DNA from: Nemertoderma westbladi
Taxonomy: Eukaryota > Xenacoelomorpha > Nemertodermatida > Nemertodermatidae
DNA: 64,000 nt
Assembly: GCA_032718475.1 (NCBI GenBank)
Contig: JAUCBJ010006941.1
Location: 1-64,000, forward strand
Direction of reading: 5' to 3'
Shown: piece after piece, positions 52,803 through 63,360 of the stretch
Position numbering within the stretch: position 1 is the stretch's first letter
Layout of the letters: every line of letters starts with the position of its first letter
Translations under genes and position numbers: made by a program
The notes under the pieces: generated by a model
The model's database searches: none
The model's input: only the letters and a program-made list of their open reading frames with translations
Told to the model about the DNA's origin: nothing

Positions 52803-53660
52803 TTGAGAGACCGGATCATGCTGAACATGGTTGTTTGAAAAAGCGTTCCTACTTGATTTAATTATATATACATATATATATATATCTATATACGATATAC
52901 GATATATATATATCTATATACGATATACGATATATAAGATAGTATGAAACAATATTAATAACAAAATTTTCCTCGACCTTTAGTAAATAATTAGCATTAA
53001 CCAAACTGAAATCAAATATATCACACTACATATAAATTAATATAAAAATATAAATAAATCAAAGAAATATATCCACCGTTTGCTAAAAATGCAGCTGCTG
53101 GTGTGTCTACGGTGTGTCTGCTGGTGTTATCTTCGCTATCGCCTGAATCGATATTGCAACTCCTGTATCTTTTATTTTTCCTTTTAACGCGTTTACTTCC
53201 ACCTATCATATTGTTCATCGCTATCATCATCAGCATTTCCATCATATTCTTTCATCATTGTGTTCACAGTTTCCTCTAAATCTTCTGCCCCATAGTCATC
53301 CAACTTAAGAAGAAGACTTTCTCAATGGGATTTCGATGTTACCGAAGAATACGAGGTTGTAATCGATTTTTCGAGCCTCCGTAGGCAAACATACAAAATA
53401 CACTTCCTCAGGACTCTGATTTCAATAACGAAATAATTATATTATAATTATTCCCCCTTTCCTTATTCAGTCGTAATATTTATCTCAAATTATTCGACGC
53501 AATATTCATCCCGAAAATAGTCACCAAAATATTCTTCTCAGAATATTATCCCAGACCTCACATTACAACTTATTGCCCCAACCCACACATCCTTAGCCGT
53601 GGCGGGCGTGTCAAACCTTGCCTGATCCGCCCAATACACTTCATCCAATACACTATCCAG
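52803..53660. other. Mostly non-coding; weak acidic/basic coding remnant
   Basis: TA microsatellite at 52860-52940. On the minus strand around 53080-53310 one frame is acidic (DDYGAEDLEETVNTMMKEYD) and another basic then acidic (SKRVKRKNKRYRSCNIDSGD), reminiscent of transposase N-termini, but with no catalytic domain. The rest shows no gene. Confidence 0.3.
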
Positions 53661-53671
53661 GGTCCATTGTT

Positions 53672-54440
53672 ATGTAATACACCCCTTCCCTTGCACTGGC
53701 CCCCAGCACACAGCTTATGGCCGCCACCCAATAGCAAGGCACCAATATTAATTTGTCTATATTATTGAGTAATTATATTTAACATTGTTCGAACATGCAC
53801 CAATATTAATTGGTCTATTATATTGGGTAATTATATTTAACATTGTTTGAACGTAAGCCTGCCCAGAAAGTCCACCTGTGCACATAATTAGGGGTCTAAA
53901 TATTGACCCCACAGCAGGCTATAAATAGGGGCGCATCGGGACTAAAACTTTAAGGGTTTTCACTCAGCCTCAGGCATAACTATTGAGCCTAGCTAGCTCC
54001 TCAGTACAGCAGAGGTCCCTGGCCTAGAAGTCAGCTCTGTTCCGAGTTGGGGCCGTCTTTGTTGCTGGATCGGGCCTGAGAAAGGCTTTGCGGTTGCCAG
54101 TAACTTAAGACGATTCCGCTGTCGGACGGCTGTACTATCTTAGCCTAAAAGCCAGCTCTGGTCCAAAGTTGGGGCCCTCTTTGTTGCTGGATCGGGCCTG
54201 CGAAAGGCTTTGCGGTCGCCAGTAACATGAGACGGTTCCGTCGTTGGTCTGAGCACATTGGCTAAACAAGCCCGGAGCGCTTGTGTGCTTGCTATTGCCT
54301 ACCAGGCAAAAGTAGCAGCGTCTCCACCGGCTCGGCTCTCCTGCCCACGGTAGTGCTGGTGCACTGTCCACAGGCTATATGTTTATTTGCGGTTCGCCCA
54401 AATAAACCTCTATGGTCTGAGAACAAATTGCAGCTAACCT
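53672..54440 (+). promoter_or_regulatory. LTR-like promoter block (candidate solo LTR)
   Basis: Two tandem copies of about 59 bp (caccaatattaatttgtcta at about 53731, caccaatattaattggtcta at about 53788) precede a good TATA box (ggctataaatagggg, about 53919-53933). A 125-bp tandem duplication follows (gtctttgttgctggatcggg at about 54054, ctctttgttgctggatcggg at about 54177). A polyadenylation signal lies at 54402 (AATAAA in cccaaataaacctc). Enhancer-like repeats, TATA, GC-richer leader and poly(A) signal within 800 bp are what an LTR looks like, but I cannot define TG..CA ends or a target duplication, and no gag-pol follows. Confidence 0.35.
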
Positions 54441-54720
54441 TTTAAGTCCAATCGGTACCACCCCTATTTGGATTCAGACGGTAACCTGGTGTTCTGCACT
54501 ATCGCCAAGTTCCAATAGCGTGAAGAGCTGCACCAAGTTTATTACGACTTTTCTCATGACCTTTCACAATTTATTATAGACGTTCTACAATTTTCCCAAG
54601 ACTTTCCCAAATTTTCTAAGACTTTATAGACTTTCTACGACTTTATTAGCCTATGACTTTTTCACGATTTATTAAGATGTTTTTCAAAACAATCGATTAT
54701 TGTTAGATTCTTTCCCTTTA
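54441..54720. other. No gene recognised
   Basis: Contains near-repeats of the words cgactttctc and acgacttt at 54540-54650, with no coding evidence. Confidence 0.4.
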
Positions 54721-54721
54721 T

Positions 54722-54905
54722 TTATGATACAACATACGATTCATCATCGCTCGATTCTTCATCTTTGATTTCACTGTCTGATGTGAGTTCGACATCTGAT
54801 GACATGGAGGAGTCTGATTCTGAAGGACTATGAGAATCATAGCTTTCATTGTTGCATAATTCATAGTCATAGTCACAGTCATTATCGTTACTATTGTGTA
54901 CCTCC
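54722..54905 (-). pseudogene. Acidic Ser-rich coding remnant
   Basis: A minus-strand frame reading NDNDCDYDYELCNNESYDSH and then SPSESDSSMSSDVELTSDSE and EIKDEESSDDESYVVS before a TAA. Acidic Ser/Asp N-termini of this sort occur in piggyBac and other transposases. There is no catalytic domain after it, so the call is weak and it could be simple-sequence coding by chance. Confidence 0.25.
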
Positions 54906-56068
54906 TGTGCCCCAACTATTTATTCAAGCAGATCTAGATCTATTGTTTGTAAATCCATCATATACAGTAGGCTACTTCATATGGCCTACATATCCAATAT
55001 CTGCTCTCAGACTGTCAGAATAATACTGTACTGTTCGTTTATTTCTAACACACTATAAAATAACTTACTATCAATATAATATGGCACACATAATAACTAT
55101 ATACCTACAGTGTAGTAGTTTAGTTCACTATTTTTTATCATTATACCAACCTAAAACCATGGGCTACATTTGTAGCCCAGTGTGTCACTTTAATACAAAT
55201 GTATCATAGATTATCTTATGATTGGTCAAATAACTTAAATCAAGCTACAACCAGGTAGGTATATATATATTATATACACAATAGGGTGTAGTGAATTTTC
55301 GAAATTTCTGATTTTCGTTCCAGAAGTCATTCAAAATATGTGGTTGGACCTTTTTTGTTATAATGTATGACTCGAATTATATTAAGGTATATATGTAATG
55401 TGATATATAGACAATTCTATAATGTCACACACACATCATGGGTCGAAAATATAGGAACACCCCATCCAATATCCTGATTTTTATTCAGAGGTATTTGGCT
55501 AATAAGAGGAAATTAATATAAACGGTGTTTCATTGCATTCAACCAATACAGTATAGAATATCTTAATTTATCTAGAACGTAATGTATTAATTATAAGTTC
55601 TATATGAAATAATAGCTTCTTAGTCATCATGATTAGATAAGATTGTTAAGATAAGATAAGACAAGACACGATTGTTAAAATACGATATTGAAAAACTGTT
55701 TTAATTAATATTCAAAAAATTAGATGTAAGTGTATTTGATACAGCTGATTATCAATAACAGCTGTTAAATGTGTATAAAAGAAGGAAGAATATTTTTAAA
55801 TAGTTCCCTGTTGTTTAATTATTTGGTTTACTTTTGTATTATAATTTTGATCTATTGTTATTCGGCTTTTTATTATTTAATGGTATATCCTTAACGGCTA
55901 TCCTTACGACACATTTCTTCACTTACCTTGATTAATTCCTCCACCACCTTCAATTCGACTTTGTTTTGCATCACACGACAACGACTACCTTGAAACCCTT
56001 ACCGTGTCTAGTGACACCGTTTACACACAGTTACATTTTTCAAGACTACGATTTTCGGCTGCTCATTC
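54906..56068. other. No gene recognised
   Basis: AT-rich, with runs of aagataagat near 55650 and many TA steps. No convincing ORF. Confidence 0.55.
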
Positions 56069-56711
56069 GTGATGTCTGGATTTAACTACATTGTCCACCA
56101 CAATTACCGTTTCCAATCATGTTTGGCGATACGATCATTGGTCGCGGTACATTGCTGGAAATAACTGATGCCAATGTTTCTAGAAAACACGCAGTGCTCC
56201 GCATCACCAACAATGGGCGATTATGGGTAAAACCCACACACGAGAATCCTACATTCTACAAACCCAACGGGAACATGACTTTCCACTTGTTGGAAATAGT
56301 GTTGGCAGGAACTCCATCATAAAGAGATGATATCTCTACTTCCAATGACTCATGCGTACGAAATAATATCGACAACAATCGATGACAGTGATGCCACTGT
56401 TTTGTTAATCGAAAGTGAAGACGAGATATGGTTTTACGATATAAATAGCGGCGAGTGGGACGGAACTGTTTTGCCCAGAATAGGAGGAAGAGGAGGTCAT
56501 GGACAACCTCACTGATTTGGAGGTGGACGAGGTGATGGATAACCTCCCTGATTTGGAGGTGGAAGAGGTGATGGACAACCTCCCTGATTTGGAGGTGGAC
56601 GAGGTAATGGACAACCATCCTGAATGTATATATGGCACGTGGTGTTTTTGTATTAAACTTGAACACCTTAACAATTTCAAACATACTCCCCCCCCACATA
56701 AGAGCATCTAG
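56069..56711 (+). pseudogene. APLF-like relic: FHA domain, acidic repeats and PBZ zinc finger
   Basis: APLF-type proteins bind phosphorylated XRCC1/XRCC4 through an FHA domain and poly(ADP-ribose) through PBZ fingers in strand-break repair. Here an ATG at 56072 gives MSGFNYIVHHNYRF. After a shift near 56115, GDTIIGRGTLLEITDANVSR followed by KHAVL is a clear FHA core (IGRG, SRKHA), with PTHENPTFY after it. A second shift (56322-56327) leads to DISLLPMTHAYEI. A third near 56500 leads to three acidic 12-residue repeats (MDNLPDLEVDEV). Finally CIYGTWCFCIKLEHLNNFKH fits PBZ spacing C-x5-C-x6-H-x5-H exactly. There are no introns and it is much shorter than APLF (about 500 aa). Three shifts suggest a pseudogene or retrocopy. 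Confidence 0.6.
56500..56620 (+). repeat. 36-bp coding repeat, about 3.5 units
   Basis: Unit of 36 bp (atggacaacctccctgattt + ggaggtggacgaggtg) encoding a 12-residue acidic repeat in the APLF-like relic. The unit length keeps the frame, so it expanded while the sequence was coding, or by chance. Confidence 0.85.
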
Positions 56712-57232
56712 CCCTCTATCTGTTGTTTCTTCAATAATATGTAGACTTTAATTTGTTAATAATTTTAAATTATTTGTTATTAATAAACAATATTAATCAA
56801 TAATTAAATAATTATAATAAAAATAATTTAATTATTAATAAACTGGTGGCATAATTTTATAATTATTATTTATTAATTTTATTATAAAATTTATTTGGTT
56901 GCCAATGGGACCTGAAGCCCCCCCCCCCCCCCCCCCCCCAGAATAACACTGTCAGCCCTCCCAGCCAAAAAAAAATCGATGAAAAAAAGGAAAAAGGAAA
57001 AAGGGAATTTATATTTTCAAAAAAAAGGGAAAAAAAGGATACGATGCAGTTCAGAAAAAGGACAAAAAGGATCGGATACGGTTCAAAAAAAGGGAAAAAC
57101 TGAATTGATATTATCTTTAAAAAAGGATAGTAAACATTATATTTCATTAACCTTATATAGGCCTATTAAGAAACTTCACTGTATGTTGAAAATGAGATGT
57201 AATATCTTGAGGTTATCCTTAACCAACCAACC
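56712..57232. other. No gene; C22 tract and A/G-rich run
   Basis: C22 at 56918-56939, then a purine-rich low-complexity region of aaaaagg words at 56966-57125. Open frames here are Lys- or Phe-rich by composition only. Confidence 0.6.
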
Positions 57233-57774
57233 TTAACCACTGGGGTGTTTAGACCATTAGCAGCACTGGCGGGGGGTCGATTCGGCCCCCCACTGTATTT
57301 TTGTAATCATCCAATAAAATCCTACGAAATTTGGGCTGTAGGTGAAAAAATTATCGAAGAACATTTTCAAATCCAAAAAAATGAAAATTTCATAAGGTGG
57401 GTATAATAATTTTCATGAAAAATAGAAGTAGTCCCAGGATAAAATATAAATTTTTTTGATATTCTAAAAACTGATAGTGTGGCTTTGTTGGCTAGTATTA
57501 GTAGGTTTTTCACTACGCTGAATCGAATGTGATTATATTCCATTTCCGAAAATTGAACTGGATGCTATTTTTCGTGCACCTAAGAAGTGGGCATGGATGG
57601 CACTTCAAATTTTGAAAAATACGATATTCGGGAAATACCCCCATCTTTTGATTTCAACGCGTTTTTATAGGTTTTCTGGACCGCTGAATCGATTAAAAAT
57701 ATTATCGAAGCCTGAAGACTTAGTGGATCGTCCCTTTTGGAGCACCAAAATCAGGGTGTGGCACTTGAAATATT

Positions 57775-59041
57775 CAGTCCGGTTTTCGTAAATCATATAC
57801 TACAGACACCTGCCTTATTAACTTAATTGATACAATTAGATGTAATAACGCAAAGGGTTTATATACTGGTATGGTAATGTTGGACCTACAAAAGGCTTTC
57901 GATACAGTAAGTAGATCACGAAATTCTGCTTGGTAAGTTAGGCCTGGTGGGTGTAGGTTCTATAGACTGGTTCAAGTCCTACCTGTCAGACAGAGGTCAA
58001 ACTGTAGTAGTCATTAGCAAATCGCAGTCTAATGTACAAGAGATTAGCTGTGGTGTACCGCAAGGTAGTATATTAGGTCGTCTGCTTTTTGTATGCTATG
58101 TAAATGATATGATAAGTAGTATAGATCCCGATTTTAAACTCATTTTATATGCCGACGACAGTGCTCTTATTTTTTCTCATAAAGATCCTATCCATAGTTC
58201 CCAAAAGTTAAGTGCAGTTCTAGAATCCTGTAATGAGTGGTTGGTTGATAATAAGCTATCCATTCACTCGGTAAGACTGAAAGTATTTTGTTTGGTTCCA
58301 AAAGAAAGTTAAAGAAGGTAACTAAGTTTGAAGTCACTAGTAATGGACATAGATTGAAAACAAAAAGGAAGTATATTTAGGCGCCACATTGGATAATTGC
58401 TTATCAGGAGAAAGTAAAGTGAAAAATATTTTCTCGAAAGTTAACAGTAGGCTTAGGTTTCTATACAGAAATATAAATAGTTTAAACACCGACTCCCGCA
58501 AGTTACTTTGCTCTTCTTTAATACAGTGTCACATGGACTATGCATGCTCTTCTTGGTATGAAGGCTTAACCAAACAGCTTAAATGTAAATTACAAGTAGC
58601 TCAGAATAAAGTAGTACAATTTATTAAAGACTACAAACCTATAGGCACCACCTAACTGCAGATGAATTTTCTGAATCTGGACTACTTAACTTAGATGTAG
58701 AGTTAAGCAGCTACGCCTTAACCATGCGCATAAAGTGTATAATGGTAAACCATGTGCATAAAGTGTATAATGGTAAATGTCCCAATTACCTAAAACAAAA
58801 ATTCAACAGAGTACGCGATACACACTCTTACAGTACCAGAGCTAGTGCTTCAAACTTCTACCTCCCGAATTGTAAATCCTTTGAATCTGATGCTTTCTTT
58901 TTTAACGGCATTAAAAATTGGAACGCTCTGCCTAATGAAATTAAAAACCTAAATAATCAACATTCTTATAAATCTGCAGTTAAATCTCACCTCCGTGTGC
59001 AATGTAAAAATATGTACAATAGTCCCACAGTAAGTTATTAG
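57775..59041 (+). pseudogene. LINE reverse transcriptase C-terminal half, frameshifted
   Basis: Opens mid-domain with SGFRKSYTTDTCLINLIDTI. It has LDLQKAFDTV (about 57880-57912), where an extra AGTA at 57911-57914 shifts the frame to DHEILLGKLGLVGVGSIDWF. It goes on with ISCGVPQGSILGRLLFVCYV (about 58040) and the catalytic LYADDSALIF (about 58147-58176). Further shifts near 58285 and 58656 lead to CSSLIQCHMDYACSSWYEGL and FFNGIKNWNALPNEIKNL, ending at TAG 59039-59041. The GVPQGSILGPLLF signature with a typical C-terminal FF.G.K.WN.LP block points to jockey/CR1-group LINEs. Several indels make it inactive. Confidence 0.82.
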
Positions 59042-59371
59042 TTTATTAATTATTTACTATTTATACTCTAATTACGTTTTGTATTAAATTGTTCTGTACA
59101 TTACATCTTTATCGTTGAGTCGGACATTGTCACGCTCTCGGTAAAGTGTTGTACATGTACATAGTGTAATAATTACGTTTATATTGGTTTTAGGTTAGCG
59201 TAGTGTAATATTGTATTTGTAACCAAGTAACATAAAGGACCCCCTTGGAAATAAGCTGCAAAGCTTTAGGGGTAATCCTATATGTTATGTTGGACAATAA
59301 CTTTATACCGGTACATTGTTTGGTGTATTTGTTATTGTTTTTACATAATGTATAAATAAATCTATCTATCT
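57775..59371 (+). mobile_element. Jockey/CR1-like LINE in the TTAA element, (TCTA)n tail
   Basis: A 5'-truncated LINE of about 1.6 kb ending in (TCTA)n at 59360-59372. ATATT at 57770-57774 and at 59372-59376 is a plausible 5-bp target duplication. Joining the flanks across it restores a repeat unit that aligns with the intact unit at 57599, which confirms the boundaries. Confidence 0.78.
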
Positions 59372-59430
59372 ATATTGAAAAATACGAGATTCGGAAAATA
59401 TTTCCTCACGAAATCTCTATTTTAATAATA

Positions 59431-59736
59431 CCTTACATTAAACAACCAATGGGCATTAAGGAATGACGTCAATGAGGCCAACGGAATCTTATCCATTATT
59501 TCAGTCTTTACATGTACGTTCAACGTCTACCTCTCTATTTCAGTAGCCTACCAGTATGAGTACTGCTGTATGCAATACAAGTACCACACTCTACACAGTC
59601 ACAGGAGGCTTCGACAGAAGGGCCACCTTGATAGCTTGGGTTACCAATTATTTTACAGTTCAGCAGTTAGGCCGACCTACCGAATTATTGGTCCGGTCCG
59701 CCCCAGTCTGCCGGTAGCGTAGGGGTATGATAGCTG
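59431..59736. other. No gene recognised
   Basis: Short unique-looking region between the TTAA element and Kolobok. Confidence 0.5.
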
Positions 59737-62700
59737 TTAAGGGGAGAGGGACATGAAAAATCAATTTTTTGACCAAATTTTTTTATACACTATTTTTGTA
59801 GCCAATTTACTGGCGAATCGACTGGTATTACTCCCAAGCTGATGGGATGAATAGTTTTGGACTTATATGCAATTATGTGAAGGCTACTCCGGCAAAAATT
59901 CATGAAAAATGTAAAAAATAACGATTTTACTATGTGAACTGTGAGATTTTTTCAAATATTGACCTTACCTCTGAAATGTAGCGGGTGGCGGGAAATTCAA
60001 ACTGCAATATATAGTTCCTAGTCACAGTAGGCCCTACTGCAGTAGGCCTACCTATAGTGTATACTGTATACAACGGGTATAGCATATAGCCCCTTGTGAA
60101 ATTGCTATGTAGCCTACTCCGTGCATGCACGGCGCAGTATTTGAATGGGCTTGTGCAAAGATTGATAAATTCGGTGCAATGTTTTTGTCTACCGGTATGT
60201 ACCGGTACTCTCTCTCTACTAACCTGGCGCCACCGGAGCACATTTTATTAGCTCTACTACCGGTACCCGGCCCAGTGCACATTGTCAGTACGGTACCGTG
60301 CTTTGGCTGGTAGTAATCGGTTTCACCCCTGAGTTACCTGTATTCACTAGAGCGGACTCTAAGCGTAAGACAGAAACCGTAATGGCCCTGCCAGGGCCCA
60401 CTTAGCTTCGCTCACCGGGCCATTAGGGTTAGGCTAAAGTTTCCTCTTAGGGTTAGAGTCTAGCCCCTAACTAACTCTAACCCCTACCAGAGCTGATGGT
60501 TGGGGGGGATATTTGTAACTTGGGTCTGAAACCGTTTTGGGCAACTATCGCATACTAGTCTACCGACTACAGTACCGGTACAACCAACAGCAGTAGGCTA
60601 TTACGACGGTGTCAAAGTAGGCCGGCACTGGTTCGGCAGAATATTCGGTGCAGAATTTCAGTCTCGCTGGTGCTGTACGCGGCTCACGGAAAATATACTT
60701 TTCACAAGGTGTTAGTTATACATTATAGTGTACCGATAGGTATAGCGCAATAGAGCATTAGGCCACTTGATAAGTTCATAATTCGTGTTATATGCAAGTT
60801 GAACCAAGATGCCTAGGTCGGAGAGACAATGTAAGAAGAGGAAGTTTAGAGGCAACCAGCATAGTTCAATGAGAACTCCGAAGTTAGTTGTACCAACATC
60901 AGCATCAAAGAAGAAGTTAGCATGCAGCAAATTTCGAAACCCTACAACTCTGGAATCTGAACGACCCGGATTTGTTATAGTTGATTTGGATATACTAAAT
61001 TCTGAGTTACGAAATAATTTGTGTTGTAGATTCTGCAACTCAGCAAATATAGGAGTAATATCTAATCCAGTCACTAGGCCTACGGGTTTAAATTCCAGAC
61101 TGATCATTTCCTGCGAGGGATGTGGTGATAAGAACCATTTCGATACCTCAAAGAAAGTGAATTTGAACAATCATGCCCATTATGAAACCAATGTCAGGCT
61201 GGTTTATGCGTTTCGGTGCATTGGGATCGGATTAGAAGCTGCGAAAACGCAGCATTATGGGACTTCCACAACCACCTCAAAAGTTCCTGCGAGTGTATGC
61301 CGACATTGCTCCAGCAATAAAAGAGGTCGCGGAATCCTCTATGTGCAAAGCAACAGAGGAAGCTGTTGATGAAAATGCAGATGACATGAAAACTGATATC
61401 GGTGTTTGCGTTGATGGGACATGGCAAAAACGTGGGTTTCAATCAAAAAATGGTGTAGTTTCGGTGTTATCCATAGATACTGGTAAGGTTTTGGATATCC
61501 ATTGTATGAGCAAGCACTGCCATAGTTGTTCCATGGTAGGTAAATGTACTAGAAACAGGAAGACAACAGCTGATAATAACAAGGCAATTGAAACGCACAA
61601 GTCCAGCTGCGCCCAAAACTACATTGGTTCAAGTGGCAACATGGAGGCTGCTGGGGCAATACTAATGTTCGGCAGGAGTGTGACTAGGTGTGGTGTTCGA
61701 TACCTGAAATATCTTGGAGATGGAGATTCAAGTTCTCATCCAGCAGTGGTAAAAAGTAAACCATACGGGGATGTACCTATCGAAAAACTGGAATGTGTCG
61801 GTCACATTCAGAAACGGATGGGGCATCGCTTACGCGAATTGAAGAAGAAACACAAAAATGTCAATCTAAGCGATGGAAAAAAAATATCTGGTCGGAATTG
61901 TTTGACTGATGAAAGAATTGACAAACTACAAGGGTACTACGGATCCGCTATTCGTAAAACAATGATTCTGTTGAGAACCTCCGCAGAGCTGTCTGGGCCA
62001 TTTATTTCCATTACGCATCTACTGATGCCCACCCATATCATGGGATGTGCCCTCCAGGTCCTTCCTCGTGGTGCAAGTTCAACAAGGCAGCTGCAGAAAA
62101 TGCGCCACTGCAGCATGTACATATGAACTCTATCCCTGAAGCCATCATGGATGTAGTAAAACCGACATTCAAAGCTCTCAGCGATCCTGAGCTGCTGAAG
62201 AAATGTCTTCATGGGAAGACTCAGAACGTGAATGAGTCACTAAATAATTCGATCTGGTCGCGATGCCCCAAACGAGTATTCCTTGGACGTAGCACATTGG
62301 AAATTGGAATGTATGATGCTGTGATGTGCTACAATGACGGGAATCAATCTCACCTCGAAGTCCTTAGAGAACTGGGGATCAATCCAGGCTATCACACAGT
62401 AGAAGGTCTCGCAAAGCTGGATAATTCTAGAATTGCAAAGGCGGAACACAGGCAACATATTCTCGATGGTAACGCAAGGGCAAAATCGCGACAGAAGCGG
62501 AAGAGAACTGAGGAAGAATCCGTGGAACGTGAACAGGAGTCGGGATATATGCCAGGCGCATTTTAGGAAAAAAAAATTTTTGGTTAAATTTTTCAGTCTA
62601 AAATTTTTGAAAAAATTTTCTGGTTAAATTTTTGTTTGGTCTATTCTACTGTAATATTGTAATATAATAAATTGAAATATAAATTAAAATTCATGTTGGG

Positions 62701-63360
62701 GAATGTGGCGAGTAAAAATATTAAACGATAAACGAAACGTCTGCTAGGCCTAATTACCTATTTTTTCATACCTGTGGCTGACAGTCCTTCCTTTGTTTTA
62801 TCGTTTAATAAATTGAAATATAATGTTTTTTATCAACTTAAAAATACACCACTAAAATATATTCAGAAACTATATAAACAACAGTGCATTCCCGGATTTT
62901 ATTGTAGTTATATTAATTATCTACCATTATAATTATGTACTGCTTACTTTATATGCATTTTATTAGAAATCATATTTTTTGCAAATTTTGGCACAAATGT
63001 TCCTTTTTTTCGAAAACTACCAAACCGATTTGGCTGAAATTTTCAGTGAATCTCCATAAAGTATCACTGTAGACGTCCTAGCAGAATTAATTCGAAAAAT
63101 CTACCCTGGACAGAGTTATTAAGTTTTAATGCGAATTTTTCGAGAAAAAAATAAAATTGTGAAATTTCCACCCGGAAAATCGTGATTTCGGGACCGCATA
63201 TAAATTTTTTGAATTTTTTTTTGGTACAGGGTGTGTTATACCACTTTCTGCTAGCATGTAAATTTTTAAAGGATTTCAGCAAGTAGTTTTCCTACAAAAG
63301 GTACATATGCGATTGAAAGTAAACTAATGGGTACATTGAGCTATGTCCCTCTCCCCTTAA
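59737..63360. mobile_element. Kolobok DNA transposon with TTAA target duplication
   Basis: The inverted termini GGGGAGAGGGACAT (59741-59754, and inverted at 63343-63356) are bounded by TTAA on both sides (59737-59740, 63357-63360). TTAA targets together with a Mutator-like transposase of the type below identify Kolobok. Length between the TTAA copies is 3616 bp. The left 1 kb is a GC-richer non-coding leader with many accggtac and taggcctac words; the right 0.8 kb is AT-rich and non-coding. Confidence 0.88.
60809..62566 (+). pseudogene. Kolobok transposase (Mutator-like domain), two frameshifts
   Basis: About 580 codons from the ATG at 60809 (MPRSERQCKKRKFRG). The first frame has a Cys finger (LCCRFCNSANIG...ISCEGCGDKNHF, about 61020-61140). 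A shift near 61245 leads to GLPQPPQKFLRVYADIAPAI, then DGTWQKRGFQSKNGVVSVLS (about 61412), SKHCHSCSMVGKC, LKYLGDGDSSSHPAV and ECVGHIQKRMGHRLREL (about 61793). A second shift near 61960, at an A-run, leads to NDSVENLRRAVWAIYFHYAS, CPPGPSSWCKF, NESLNNSIWSRCPKRVFLG (about 62232) and a basic tail. The Asp in DGTW and in GDGDS and a Glu near STLEIGMYDAV may be the catalytic triad (inference). Otherwise the whole reading is conserved, so either the shifts are recent or they are sequencing errors at homopolymers. Confidence 0.85.

Larger units (their letters stand above)
57233..59430. mobile_element. Second TTAA-type element fragment, interrupted by a LINE
   Basis: Begins TTAA CCACTGGGG at 57233 and has a subterminal palindrome GGGGGGTCGATTCGGCCCCCC at 57271-57291, the same architecture as the element at 6876-10373. 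Inside are units of about 161 bp (ggcacttcaaattttgaaaa at 57599 and its partner at 57760), the second of which is split by the LINE. The right terminus was not found, so the extent is approximate. Confidence 0.4.

Noticed and set aside
56866-57236. Phe-rich and Lys-rich ORFs
   Set aside because: Composition only: a purine-rich low-complexity run read on each strand.
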